Under the pieces are notes generated by a model. It made no database searches. It was not told the origin of the DNA and saw only the letters and a program-made list of their open reading frames with translations. The position numbers were made by a program, and so were the translations under genes. A stretch of DNA of 42,750 bases from an uncultured Eudoraea sp. (lineage in GTDB: Bacteria; Bacteroidota; Bacteroidia; Flavobacteriales; Flavobacteriaceae), in NCBI RefSeq assembly GCF_947260015.1, contig NZ_CAMYOM010000020.1:36626-79375 (forward strand). Direction: 5' to 3'. The stretch's first letter is position 1, and every line of letters begins with the position of its first letter. Shown here piece by piece: positions 32,447 to 41,522 of the stretch.

Positions 32447-33451
32447 TTAGGTAACTTCTTTAGATGCTTTAAGCAATAAATCTCTTGTGGCTATAATCCC
32501 CTCTTCTTCGGTTAATTCAGTACCCTCGTATTCAACACCAACATAACCCGTATAGCCGGCATCTTTAACAATTTGCAGCATACGAACATAATCAATTTCA
32601 GTCTCATTTCCATTTGCGTCAAAATCGTGTGATTTAGCGCTTACTGCTTTGGCATGCACCATTAGCTCCTTTACACCTTTATAACTATCGTAATTCTCTT
32701 CACAGCCGGCATCGTCATCATCAGGATCTTTTTTTCTTATACAGAAATTACCAAAATCAGGTAAGGTGCCACAATTTGACATGTTAACCTGGGCCATCAC
32801 TTCAGAGAGCATAGCAGCATTTGATGAAAGTCCTCCATGATTTTCAACGAGTATATTTATATTTTTAGTGCTTGCATAAGTCGAAAGCTGGGTAAGCCCG
32901 TCAATAGAATTGGCTTTCCATTCAATTGGATCCGAACTCCCTTCAAGATTTACTCTAATTGAATGGCAACCCATAGAGGCCGCAGCATCAACCCATTTGT
33001 AATGATTTTCAGCAGCTTTTTTTCGTTCTTCAGGGTCAGAAGTTGCCAGGTCTCCTTGGTCATCGATCATTATCAAGATATTCTTTAAACCGTGCTTTTC
33101 TGCTTCTGCATTAGACTTATCCACAAAAGATTGCATGGCTTCCTCTGAAAAATTAGCAGGCTCCAACTCTTTGTCATAAAGCTGGCTTACATACTCCAGT
33201 CCTTCAAATCCCCAATTCTTTGCTTTTGCGGCAAAAGTATAAGGATCAACACCATCATCATTGATCATATTATGAATAGACCATTGTGCCAGAGATAATT
33301 TAATAAATGGGGCCGCAGACATAAGGGCTTCTTTTTCAACAGTATCTTCTTCTTTTACAGCTTTCTTTTCATCCTTGCAGGAATAAATTCCAAGCAGAGA
33401 AAAACCTATTCCTGCCTGGGTGCTATTTCTAATGAATATTCTTCTTTTCAT
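32447..33451 (-). CDS. Exported sugar isomerase/epimerase-like TIM barrel (lipoprotein or Tat substrate)
   Basis: A 334-residue protein with an N-terminus of mixed type: MKRRIFIRN resembles a Tat motif, and GFSLLGIYSC ends in a lipobox-like Cys (residue 25). Residues about 50-330 are a xylose-isomerase-like TIM barrel: ILVENHGGLSS (Glu/His), TLPDFGNF (Asp), MVHAKAVSAKSHDF (His) and VGVEYEG (Glu) are plausible metal ligands. It is first in the minus-strand set and divergent from the second GMC gene. It probably acts on oxidised sugars outside the cytoplasm. Confidence 0.85.
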   Translation of the reverse strand: MKRRIFIRNSTQAGIGFSLLGIYSCKDEKKAVKEEDTVEKEALMSAAPFIKLSLAQWSIHNMINDDGVDPYTFAAKAKNWGFEGLEYVSQLYDKELEPANFSEEAMQSFVDKSNAEAEKHGLKNILIMIDDQGDLATSDPEERKKAAENHYKWVDAAASMGCHSIRVNLEGSSDPIEWKANSIDGLTQLSTYASTKNINILVENHGGLSSNAAMLSEVMAQVNMSNCGTLPDFGNFCIRKKDPDDDDAGCEENYDSYKGVKELMVHAKAVSAKSHDFDANGNETEIDYVRMLQIVKDAGYTGYVGVEYEGTELTEEEGIIATRDLLLKASKEVT

Positions 33452-33638
33452 AAGTCCTTTTATTTTCGTTAGTTAATAGTTTGTATACTAATATTTTTAA
33501 TATGAAATTCAATGGTTTGAATCGTCATAATTGTTGCTAAACCCTTATTGCACAAGCTTTTATTATATTCTCAGTTTACATATTGTTTTAAAGCAGACTT
33601 CATAAGTTAATATGCCTTTAAATGTAGAAAATTAATTT

Positions 33639-33646
33639 TATATTTG
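33639..33646 (+). promoter_or_regulatory. Consensus Bacteroidota promoter of the second GMC operon
   Basis: TATATTTG is a perfect TAnnTTTG -7 box, 31 nt before the ATG. A TTTA at 33617-33620 lies at about the spacing of the usual -33 TTTG element. Predicted start is near 33651. Confidence 0.6.
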
Positions 33647-33676
33647 ATACTTTTAGTAAATAAACAATAGTACTAC

Positions 33677-35395
33677 ATGGGGAAATTTTATTACAATGAA
33701 GAACAGGACTCGTATGATGCAATTGTTGTAGGCACCGGTATTAGCGGTGGTTGGGCAGCAAAAGAATTGTGTGAGAAAGGACTAAAGACTCTGGTTCTGG
33801 AACGAGGACGAATGGTAAGGCATCGTGAGGATTATCCCACCGCAAATATGGATACCTGGGACTTTCCGAATAACGGTGAACTACCCCCGGAAGAAGCAGC
33901 CAAGCAGTTAAAACAAGCACGTACAGGCTATACTGTAAAAGCTGCACATAATTTTTGGTTCGTCAATGACTTAGAGCACCCGTATAATGAAACAAAACGA
34001 TTCGACTGGATGCGTGGCTACCACGTGGGTGGCAGATCGTTGCTTTGGGGGCGCCATAGCTACCGCTTGAGCGATTTGGATTTTGAAGCCAATAAAAAAG
34101 ATGGGGTAGCCGTAGACTGGCCGGTCCGATATAAAGATATAGCACCTTGGTATAGTAAAGTTGAAACTTATATAGGGGTGTCAGGGGAAAGTTTAGGACT
34201 TCCACAATTGCCAGACAGTGAGTTTGAGCCTATGATGGAACTGAACTGTATAGAACAACATGTCCGTGAAAAGGTGGCCGATAATTTTGGGGGCCGGGTG
34301 ATCACTGCAGGTCGAGTGGCCCATATTAACAGTGCTAAACAATTTGACGGGGATGGCAGAACCCGATGTCAATTTAGAAACAGATGTATCCGTGGATGCC
34401 CATTCGGTGCTTATTTTAGCAGTAACTCTTCTACCTTGCCGGCAGCAGAAGCGACCGGGAATTTGACACTCAGACCCGATTCTATTGTCCATGAGGTTAT
34501 GTACGATCCCGATACCAAAAAAGCAACCGGGGTAAAAGTAATAGACAGGGTTACCAAAGAAACTTTTGAATTTAAGGCAAAGGTGATCTTCCTATGTGCC
34601 TCCGCCATGGCATCTGCATCAATATTGATGCAATCAAAATCCGATCGGTTCCCCAATGGAATGGGGAATGATTCTGATCAATTGGGCCGCAATATTATGG
34701 ACCATCATCTGGGAGCAGGGGCCTCAGGAAAATATGACGGTTATAAAGACAAATTTTACAAGGGAAGAAAACCTAATGGTATCTATGTGCCGCGCTTCCG
34801 GAATATTGGCGGGGATACTAATATGAAAGAATTTATACGCGGATATGGATATCAGGGAAGTGGCAGCAGGGGTAATTGGGAAGATGCCGTTTCCGAATTA
34901 TCGCATGGAAAAGATCTTAAAGAGGCTATCTTAAAACCAGGTGGCTGGACCTTTGGGATGAGTGGTTTTGGCGAAGTATTGCCCTATGAAGATAACCGGA
35001 TGACATTAGACTATGACAAATTAGATGGATGGGGATTACCAACGGTAACATTTGATGCTGAGTTTAAAGAAAATGAATGGAAGATGCGGGAAGACATGAA
35101 AGAACAGGCATTTGAAATGCTGACAAAATCCGGACTTAGAGATGTTGAAGCTTATGACAGGCCAGGGGCCCTTGGGTTAGGCATCCACGAAATGGGGACT
35201 GCACGGATGGGAAGAGATCCCAAAACCTCCGTACTTAATGGATACAATCAGCTACATGACGTCAAAAATGTATATGTGACAGATGGGGCATTTATGACCT
35301 CCGCAGCCTGCGTAAACCCCTCGTTGACCTATATGGCATTCACAGCTCGTGCAGCGGACCATGCTGCCGAACAACTTAAAAAAGGATTATTATAA
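33677..35395 (+). CDS. GMC-family oxidoreductase, probable glycoside 3-dehydrogenase catalytic subunit
   Basis: A 572-residue paralogue of the GMC enzyme at 27241. The FAD motif is VVGTGISGGWAAKELCEKG; the cysteine cluster is at residues 231, 237 and 241 (CQFRNRCIRGC); the C-terminal region is GIHEMGTARMG ... FMTSAACVNPSLTYMAFTAR. It overlaps the next gene, a subunit-3-like protein, by 1 nt (TAATG). This is the classic two-subunit arrangement in which the small subunit carries the Tat signal and takes the catalytic one to the periplasm. It probably oxidises a glycoside at C3. The substrate is unknown. Confidence 0.9.
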   Translation: MGKFYYNEEQDSYDAIVVGTGISGGWAAKELCEKGLKTLVLERGRMVRHREDYPTANMDTWDFPNNGELPPEEAAKQLKQARTGYTVKAAHNFWFVNDLEHPYNETKRFDWMRGYHVGGRSLLWGRHSYRLSDLDFEANKKDGVAVDWPVRYKDIAPWYSKVETYIGVSGESLGLPQLPDSEFEPMMELNCIEQHVREKVADNFGGRVITAGRVAHINSAKQFDGDGRTRCQFRNRCIRGCPFGAYFSSNSSTLPAAEATGNLTLRPDSIVHEVMYDPDTKKATGVKVIDRVTKETFEFKAKVIFLCASAMASASILMQSKSDRFPNGMGNDSDQLGRNIMDHHLGAGASGKYDGYKDKFYKGRKPNGIYVPRFRNIGGDTNMKEFIRGYGYQGSGSRGNWEDAVSELSHGKDLKEAILKPGGWTFGMSGFGEVLPYEDNRMTLDYDKLDGWGLPTVTFDAEFKENEWKMREDMKEQAFEMLTKSGLRDVEAYDRPGALGLGIHEMGTARMGRDPKTSVLNGYNQLHDVKNVYVTDGAFMTSAACVNPSLTYMAFTARAADHAAEQLKKGLL

Positions 35396-36042
35396 TGGAT
35401 AGAAGAGTAGCATTAAAAAATATGGGACTTGCCCTGGGATATACAGTAGCCACCCCTACATTGTTAAGCCTTGTTCAAGGGTGTAATGATGTAAATACAG
35501 TTGACTGGAAACCTGATTTTTATACCAAAGAACAGGGCAACGTACTTTACAAGCTGGTAGATATCATTCTCCCCAAAACAGATACGCCTTCGGCTACTGA
35601 AATGAACGTACATGTATTCATAGATCGTTTTAACAATGAGGTTTTGGAAGATGTACAAAAGGCAATGATCAAAGTATACTTTGAAAAATTCATTGAGACG
35701 GCCTTACAGGATTCCGGCAAAAAGAAAGCAGATGATTTAACTTCTGAAGACCTGGAACCCGTCTTCGCAGCTGCCTTGCAAGTCAAAGAAGAAGATGAAA
35801 TAAAGAATGCGGAACTGACTATTAAAAATACTTCAGCAATAGCTAAAGGAGAAAATACGGCCACGGCTGATGAAGTAGTCAGCTATTCCTTTTCAAAGAA
35901 TCTACGCGATATGACAATTTGGGGTTATAAAACTTCGGAATACATTGGAGAGGAAGTGCTCGCATATCTACCGGTACCCGGAGAATATATTGGATGTGGT
36001 GATCTTAATGAACTAACAGGGGGCAAAGATTGGTCCTTATAA
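35395..36042 (+). CDS. Gluconate 2-dehydrogenase subunit 3-like protein
   Basis: A 215-residue small subunit. The N-terminus MDRRVALKNMGLALGYTVA resembles a Tat signal, and a Cys at residue 25 (VQGC) may be lipidated. The rest fits the gluconate_2-dh3 family (QGNVLYKLVDIILPKTDTPSA ... VHVFIDRF). It should export the GMC subunit by hitchhiking. It overlaps the GMC stop codon by 1 nt, so stoichiometric coupled translation is likely. It may also serve the orphan GMC enzyme at 27241, since no second copy is present in the window. Confidence 0.87.
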   Translation: MDRRVALKNMGLALGYTVATPTLLSLVQGCNDVNTVDWKPDFYTKEQGNVLYKLVDIILPKTDTPSATEMNVHVFIDRFNNEVLEDVQKAMIKVYFEKFIETALQDSGKKKADDLTSEDLEPVFAAALQVKEEDEIKNAELTIKNTSAIAKGENTATADEVVSYSFSKNLRDMTIWGYKTSEYIGEEVLAYLPVPGEYIGCGDLNELTGGKDWSL

Positions 36043-36051
36043 CTTATTTAA

Positions 36052-36972
36052 TTGAAAAGAAGAAGTTTTATAAATAAATCAGCTTGTGCCGCAAGTACCC
36101 TGTCCCTGACAGGGTTTTCTGCTTTAGGTTCTATTTCTAAAGCACCTTTAAAGCATGCCTTTCATTTGAAATATGCACCGCATCTTGGAATGTTTAAACA
36201 TAGTGCCGGTGAAGACCCAATTGCGCAACTTAATTTCATGGCAGACCAAGGTTTTACTGCTTTTGAGGACAATGAAATGATGCAGCGTTCTGTTGCTTTA
36301 CAGGAAGAAATTGCAAAGACCATGGTAGCCCGGGGCATTGAAATGGGTGTTTTTGTAGCACATAAAATTTATTGGACGGAACCAAATCTCGCATCGGGAG
36401 ATACAAAGAAACGGGAAGAGTTTCTGGACTATATAAAGAAAGCCATTATTATAGCCAAGCGCGTAAATGCCAAATGGTTAACAGTTGTTCCGGGACATGT
36501 AGACCTGCACTTATCAATGGGATTCCAAACCGCTCATGTCATTGAATCTTTAAAACAAGCCAGTGCCTTATTGGAACCACATAATTTAACTATGGTTCTG
36601 GAGCCATTGAATTTCAGAAACCATCCCGGTTTATTTCTTACAGGTTCTCCTCAGGCTTATGAAATTTGTAAGGCGGTTAATTCTCCTTCATGCAAAATAC
36701 TTTTTGATATTTATCATCAACAAATCCAGGAAGGTAACCTAATTCCGAATATTGAGGCCTGCTGGGATGAAATTGCCTATTTTCAAATTGGGGATAACCC
36801 AGGCAGAAATGAACCTACCACGGGAGAAATAAATTATAAAAATATTTTTAAGTTCATTCATGAAAAAGGTTATAATGGTGTTATGGGGATGGAACACGGG
36901 AATTCTTTACCGGGTAAAGAAGGCGAATTAGCTGTAATAAATGCCTATAAAACGGTGGATGCTTTTATTTAA
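36052..36972 (+). CDS. Hydroxypyruvate-isomerase-like TIM barrel with Tat signal, TTG start
   Basis: A 306-residue protein. The Tat-type N-terminus KRRSFINKSACAASTLSLTG begins directly after a TTG at 36052. No ATG precedes the signal in frame, so I take TTG as the start. The barrel shows TMVLEPLNF (Glu), KILFDIYHQQ (Asp, His), FQIGDNPGRNEP (the hydroxypyruvate-isomerase-like segment) and MGMEHGN (Glu). It follows subunit 3 by 9 nt and ends the operon. It is probably a periplasmic isomerase or epimerase acting on the oxidised sugar rather than a true Hyi. Confidence 0.85.
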   Translation: MKRRSFINKSACAASTLSLTGFSALGSISKAPLKHAFHLKYAPHLGMFKHSAGEDPIAQLNFMADQGFTAFEDNEMMQRSVALQEEIAKTMVARGIEMGVFVAHKIYWTEPNLASGDTKKREEFLDYIKKAIIIAKRVNAKWLTVVPGHVDLHLSMGFQTAHVIESLKQASALLEPHNLTMVLEPLNFRNHPGLFLTGSPQAYEICKAVNSPSCKILFDIYHQQIQEGNLIPNIEACWDEIAYFQIGDNPGRNEPTTGEINYKNIFKFIHEKGYNGVMGMEHGNSLPGKEGELAVINAYKTVDAFI

Positions 36973-37176
36973 ACTTTCCTGCTTTTTTTAATATTTCCAT
37001 AAGTTATACACCAGGGGTAAGTCTCTTTATTCAATTGAATTTGGAACTTGGTTGCCTTTTTGCTAATTAAATTGCTGATTTTAACATTTTTTATGTGTTT
37101 TATTTACAATTTGGTAATCTGAATATCATTTTAATGCGTATATAAGAATGTTAGAAGTTTTAATATTCCCCTGACA

Positions 37177-37263
37177 ATGGACAACTATTTTATCCTTTTA
37201 TTGATTTACACAGCATTGATTCTTATTTCGTACAATGTTGTGAGACCTATTTTTAAAAAATAG
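37177..37263 (+). CDS. Possible 28-residue single-helix membrane protein
   Basis: The frame MDNYFILLLIYTALILISYN followed by VVRPIFKK is a near-ideal single transmembrane helix with a positive C-terminus. It lies in the 600-nt gap after the sugar operon, and a stable hairpin starts 5 nt after its stop. No clear promoter is seen, and AT-rich DNA often yields short hydrophobic frames, so this is tentative. The rest of the gap (36973-37176) shows nothing I can name. Confidence 0.35.
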   Translation: MDNYFILLLIYTALILISYNVVRPIFKK

Positions 37264-37268
37264 GACCA

Positions 37269-37301
37269 AAAGCCTTAATAAGGTATTATTAAATAGGCTT
37301 T
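37269..37301 (+). terminator. Hairpin after the small membrane ORF
   Basis: AAAGCCT TAATAA, loop GGTA, TTATTA, bulge, AGGCTTT forms a long stem. No T run follows, so it may protect an RNA 3' end or terminate only weakly. Confidence 0.4.
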
Positions 37302-37437
37302 GAAGGGCGACTTACCTCAAAAATTAAAACTCATATTTCAATTAAATCTGGTATTCTTTTAGTCTAATTCTGGACGTTAAGTAACGGATGTTTTACTTTC
37401 CCAGCAACAAAGTTGAACCTGAAAGCACTATCCATAA

Positions 37438-37490
37438 AAAAACACCTGCTGATAGGTCCTGGAAATGGGGTAGACCTACCCGAGGTGTCT
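37438..37490 (-). terminator. Terminator downstream of nrdA
   Basis: An outer stem ACACCT / AGGTGT (37442-37447 with 37483-37488) encloses TAGGTC / GACCTA (37453-37458 with 37473-37478). On the minus strand it is followed by seven T, which fits the end of the nrdBA transcript, 80 nt after the nrdA stop. Confidence 0.8.
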
Positions 37491-37570
37491 TTTAATCAAT
37501 AAAAACTATTTACACTATAACTGAAACGATATAGTATAGTCAGCCAATTGCATTTCAGTATAGGTTACGT

Positions 37571-40048
37571 TCATGAACCGCACATCAGACAATCGTCATC
37601 TGCAAGTCCTTCCTTGGAACGCGCGATCAATTCTTTCATTTCGGCTTGTGACAATGGTTCTACATCTGTTTCCTGTTGCTTAACAGGTGTGGTTTCAACC
37701 GATAATACCACAGCGGCTTCTGGCGTTGCAGCGGCAACTTCCGCCTCCGCAGCTACGCTAATTGGGATCTCTTTTTTCTTGGTATTATCCAGAGTAAACT
37801 TAATAGCATCTACCGCAGCCTTAGTGCGCAGGTAATACATTCCTGTTTTAAGACCACTCTTCCAGGCATAAAAATGCATGGAAGTAAGTTTTCCATAATT
37901 GGCATTCTCCATAAAGAGATTTAAAGATTGGCTTTGGTCTATGAAATAGCCTCGTTGCCTGGACATATCAATAATGTCTTTCATACTCAATTCCCAAACG
38001 GTTTTATAAAGCTCTTTAATATCCTCAGGAATATTATCAATATGTTGGATGGAACCATTGGCACGCATCAATTCCTGTTTGAGATTCTCATTCCATAATC
38101 CCAGTTTAACAAGGTCCTCCAACAGATGTTTATTCACCACAATAAATTCACCAGAAAGTACTCTGCGAGTATAAATATTAGATGTATAGGGTTCAAAACA
38201 CTCATTATTACCCAAGATCTGTGAAGTAGAAGCTGTGGGCATTGGCGCAACTAAAAGAGAATTACGTACCCCGTGCTTTTCTATTTTCTTCCTCAATTTG
38301 CCCCAATCCCATCTGCCGGATAATTCATCGTCCTTGATGCCCCAAAGGTTGTGTTGAAATTGACCCTGGGAAATAGGCGATCCCTTATATGTTGAATACG
38401 CTCCCTCCTCTATTGCCTGCTCCATTGAAGCAGTAACGGCTGCATAATAAAGAGTTTCAAAAATATCCTGATTCAGTTGCTTGGCTTTATCACTTGTAAA
38501 AGGTAAGCGCAACATTATAAAAGCGTCTGCCAAACCTTGTACACCCAAACCTATGGGCCTGTGTCGCATATTTGAATTTCTTGCCTCTTCAACCGGGTAA
38601 TAGTTTCGATCAATTACTCTATTGAGGTTTTTGGTTACTCGTTTAGTAACTTTAAAGAGTTCATTATGGTCAAATTCTCCATTTTTTATAAACATTGGCA
38701 ATGCAATAGACGCGAGGTTACATACCGCTACTTCATCAGGCGAAGTGTATTCCAATATTTCTGTGCATAAATTTGAAGAACGGATTGTTCCAAGATTCTT
38801 CTGATTACTTTTCCTGTTTGCTGCATCTTTATACAACATATACGGGGTTCCGGTTTCTATCTGCGATTCCAGTATTTTCTCCCATAATTCACGTGCCCTG
38901 ATAGTTTTTCTCCCCTTTCCTGCCGCCTCATAACCAGTGTATAATGTTTCAAAATCCTCACTGTGATTTGTGAATAAGCCGGGACATTCATTCGGACACA
39001 TTAATGTCCATTCCGCATCGGCTTCCACTCTTTTCATAAAAAGATCGGGGATCCACATAGCATAGAAAAGGTCTCTTGCCCTCATTTCTTCTTTTCCGTG
39101 ATTCTTTTTAAGGTCTAAAAAATCAAAAATATCCGCGTGCCAGGGTTCTACATATATCGCAAAACTCCCCTTACGCTTTCCACCCCCCTGGTCAACATAA
39201 CGGGCTGTATCGTTAAACACTTGCAACATGGGTACAATTCCATTAGATGTACCATTTGTTCCGGCAATATAAGATCCTGTTGCCCGTATATTGTGTATTG
39301 ACAACCCTATACCACCCGCAGATTGAGAAATTCTAGCGGTTTGCTTTAGCGTATCATAAATACCATCTATACTGTCGTCTTTCATTGCCAGTAAGAAACA
39401 TGATGACATTTGTGGTTTAGGAGTACCTGAATTAAATAATGTTGGAGTTGCATGTGTAAAGAACTTCTTAGACATGAGCTCATAAGTCTCTATTGCCGAT
39501 TCCAAATCATTAAGATGAATACCAACGGCCACACGCATTAGCATATGCTGTGGTCTTTCTGCTATTTTCCCGTTTAATTTTAAGAGGTAAGAGCGTTCCA
39601 GGGTTTTAAATCCAAAATAATCATACCCAAAATCCCTGTTATAAATTATAGTGGAATCTAACTCATCAGCATTTTCAGAGATAACCTTAAAGACCTCATC
39701 AGATAATAATGGGGCTTTTTTTCCGGTTCTAGGATTTACATATTCATATAAATCCTTCATTGTTTCATAAAAAGACTTTTTTGTGTTCTTATGTAAGTTA
39801 GAGACAGAAATTCGTGCAGCCAATTTGGCATAATCAGGGTGTGCTGTAGTTAAGGTGGCTGCAATTTCCGCTGCCAGATTATCCAGTTCGGATGTGGTTA
39901 CACCATCATATAGACCTTCAATTACCCTCATGGCAACTTTTACAGGATCTACCAGGTCGTTAAGACCATAACAAAGCTTGCGTACTCTGGCCGTGATCTT
40001 ATCGAACATCATCGGCTCTTTTCTTCCGTCTCTTTTTAATACATACAT
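37571..40048 (-). CDS. nrdA: Class Ia ribonucleoside-diphosphate reductase, alpha subunit
   Basis: An 825-residue catalytic subunit that reduces ribonucleoside diphosphates to deoxy forms. Residues 1-95 are an ATP-cone ([24 protein letters not shown]). Active-site features are [12 protein letters not shown] (redox Cys), NLCTEILE (Asn, radical Cys, Glu) and [10 protein letters not shown] (second redox Cys). The C-terminal CLMC (Cys820, Cys823) is the swinging thioredoxin-reduced pair. A low-complexity Ala/Val/Glu-rich segment (about 763-789) tethers that tail. It lies 118 nt downstream of nrdB, with a hairpin between. Confidence 0.97.
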   Translation of the reverse strand: MYVLKRDGRKEPMMFDKITARVRKLCYGLNDLVDPVKVAMRVIEGLYDGVTTSELDNLAAEIAATLTTAHPDYAKLAARISVSNLHKNTKKSFYETMKDLYEYVNPRTGKKAPLLSDEVFKVISENADELDSTIIYNRDFGYDYFGFKTLERSYLLKLNGKIAERPQHMLMRVAVGIHLNDLESAIETYELMSKKFFTHATPTLFNSGTPKPQMSSCFLLAMKDDSIDGIYDTLKQTARISQSAGGIGLSIHNIRATGSYIAGTNGTSNGIVPMLQVFNDTARYVDQGGGKRKGSFAIYVEPWHADIFDFLDLKKNHGKEEMRARDLFYAMWIPDLFMKRVEADAEWTLMCPNECPGLFTNHSEDFETLYTGYEAAGKGRKTIRARELWEKILESQIETGTPYMLYKDAANRKSNQKNLGTIRSSNLCTEILEYTSPDEVAVCNLASIALPMFIKNGEFDHNELFKVTKRVTKNLNRVIDRNYYPVEEARNSNMRHRPIGLGVQGLADAFIMLRLPFTSDKAKQLNQDIFETLYYAAVTASMEQAIEEGAYSTYKGSPISQGQFQHNLWGIKDDELSGRWDWGKLRKKIEKHGVRNSLLVAPMPTASTSQILGNNECFEPYTSNIYTRRVLSGEFIVVNKHLLEDLVKLGLWNENLKQELMRANGSIQHIDNIPEDIKELYKTVWELSMKDIIDMSRQRGYFIDQSQSLNLFMENANYGKLTSMHFYAWKSGLKTGMYYLRTKAAVDAIKFTLDNTKKKEIPISVAAEAEVAAATPEAAVVLSVETTPVKQQETDVEPLSQAEMKELIARSKEGLADDDCLMCGS

Positions 40049-40123
40049 GTGGTTCTAGTTGTTTTAAGTGCTATACTGGTTATTGAATGCTGATATAAGC
40101 GAAAAAATCTAAACGATGATATA

Positions 40124-40145
40124 AAAACCCCCTATAGAAATAGGG
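40124..40145 (-). terminator. Attenuator-like hairpin between nrdB and nrdA
   Basis: A perfect 6-bp stem CCCTAT / ATAGGG (40130-40145, loop of 4) is followed on the minus strand by GG and TTTTTAT. It could partly terminate transcription or stabilise the nrdB part of the message, setting the ratio of the two subunits. Confidence 0.5.
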
Positions 40146-40166
40146 TATAATACTTTGTTCTATACT

Positions 40167-41153
40167 TTAGAAATCAGAATCGAAACTGATTTTTTGCGCA
40201 TCTACGTTTTTATCTTTGTTAAGGACACCTGCCTTTTGGTATTCGGAAACACGCTTCTCAAAGAAATTGGTTTTCCCCTGCAGAGAAATCATATCCATAA
40301 AATCAAACGGATTAGTAGAGTTGTAAACCTTATCACATTCTAATTCAACCAATAACCTATCGGTGACAAATTCCAAATACTGCGTCATGAGTTTTGCATT
40401 CATGCCAATAAGGCTAACAGGAAGTGATTCAGTAATAAACTCCCGTTCAATATTCAAAGCATCTACAAGTATTTCTGTGATTCGTTTTTTTGGAACTTTA
40501 TTAACAAGGTGTTTATTGTGAAGATGTACAGCATAATCACAATGCATTCCCTCATCTCTCGATATTAGTTCATTAGAAAATGTAAGACCCGGCATTAACC
40601 CTCTCTTCTTTAACCAAAATATAGAACAAAAAGCCCCGGAAAAAAAGATGCCTTCAACGGCCGCGAAAGCAATTAATCTCTCTGCAAAGCTTGGAGAATC
40701 GATCCATTTTAAAGCCCAGTCTGCCTTTTTCTTGATAGCCGGAAAATTTTCAATTGCTCTGAACAATATTCCCTTTTCCTTTTCATCTTTAACATAGGTA
40801 TCTATCAATAAGGAATAGGTTTCAGAATGGATATTTTCCATCATAATCTGAAATCCATAAAAGAATTTAGCTTCCGAATATTGCACTTCATTCACAAAAT
40901 TCTCCGCAAGGTTTTCATTTACTATTCCGTCCGAAGCTGCAAAAAATGCCAGGATATGCTTCACGAAATACTTTTCATCATCACTAAGCTTATTGTTCCA
41001 ATCTGTTAAGTCTTCATGAAGATCTATCTCCTCAGCAGTCCAAAAACAGGCCTCACATTTTTTGTACCATTCCCATAAATCATGGTGTTGTATGGGAAAT
41101 ATCACAAATCGATCGTCGTTTTCCTGTAAAATTGGCTCAAAGGCTGCAGTCAT
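40167..41153 (-). CDS. nrdB: Class Ia ribonucleoside-diphosphate reductase, beta subunit
   Basis: A 328-residue ferritin-like radical subunit. Diiron and radical residues are visible: EEIDLHEDL (Asp/Glu), [13 protein letters not shown] (Glu, His and the radical Tyr four residues after His), [12 protein letters not shown] (Glu) and [14 protein letters not shown] (Glu, His). I choose ATG 41153 ([12 protein letters not shown]). The in-frame start at 41213 adds 20 basic residues untypical of the family and falls on a -7-like box (AATCTTTG, minus strand 41218-41211). With the conserved Tyr present, this is a normal tyrosyl-radical NrdB. The C-terminus FDSDF resembles the peptide that docks in NrdA. 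Confidence 0.96.
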   Translation of the reverse strand: MTAAFEPILQENDDRFVIFPIQHHDLWEWYKKCEACFWTAEEIDLHEDLTDWNNKLSDDEKYFVKHILAFFAASDGIVNENLAENFVNEVQYSEAKFFYGFQIMMENIHSETYSLLIDTYVKDEKEKGILFRAIENFPAIKKKADWALKWIDSPSFAERLIAFAAVEGIFFSGAFCSIFWLKKRGLMPGLTFSNELISRDEGMHCDYAVHLHNKHLVNKVPKKRITEILVDALNIEREFITESLPVSLIGMNAKLMTQYLEFVTDRLLVELECDKVYNSTNPFDFMDMISLQGKTNFFEKRVSEYQKAGVLNKDKNVDAQKISFDSDF

Positions 41154-41373
41154 GTTTTTTATTTTTTTAAGAGTTAATGATAGGATGGATTTTCTAAGTG
41201 TTGGGGCAAACAAAGATTCAAAAATGTTATCAAATTGTAAAGGAGGTTTTATTAAATACTGCCCAAAGTTTTTAACACCGTATGTTGAAATCTAGCTTCG
41301 CCAGTGATGTTTGCTGCCTTTTTAGAAAAGTAAGTTTTTGTAAAAAAACATGTCATTATTGGCCAGGAAAAAT

Positions 41374-41411
41374 TAAACCAAAAAGTATAATAAAACATAC
41401 TTCTTGGTTTA
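41374..41411 (-). terminator. Terminator of the lipoprotein gene at 41523
   Basis: A stem TAAACCAA / TTGGTTTA (41374-41381 with 41404-41411) encloses AGTAT / ATACT. On the minus strand it is followed by AATTTTTCC. It lies about 110 nt past the gene's stop. Confidence 0.65.
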
Positions 41412-41423
41412 TTTAATATAAAA

Positions 41424-41443
41424 TTAAATCATTAATGATTTAA
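41424..41443. repeat. 20-bp perfect palindrome in the nrdB upstream region
   Basis: TTAAATCATT and its exact inverse form a 20-bp palindrome. It lies in the 369-nt gap between nrdB and the lipoprotein gene, about 210 nt upstream of the putative nrdB transcript start. It may be an operator or a chance AT-rich palindrome. The rest of the gap shows no gene. Confidence 0.4.
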
Positions 41444-41522
41444 AACCCTGATGGTAAGCTATTTCAAGTTAAGAATCGGTTTTTAATCATCCTAAAATGG
41501 CTTTACATAATTTTTACACGAT

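Noticed and set aside
29486-37570. Polysaccharide utilisation locus
   Set aside because: No SusC/SusD pair or glycoside hydrolases are present; the gene set fits 3-keto-sugar chemistry instead.
41154-41213. Extended NrdB N-terminus
   Set aside because: Basic 20-residue extension not typical of NrdB and overlapping a promoter-like box.
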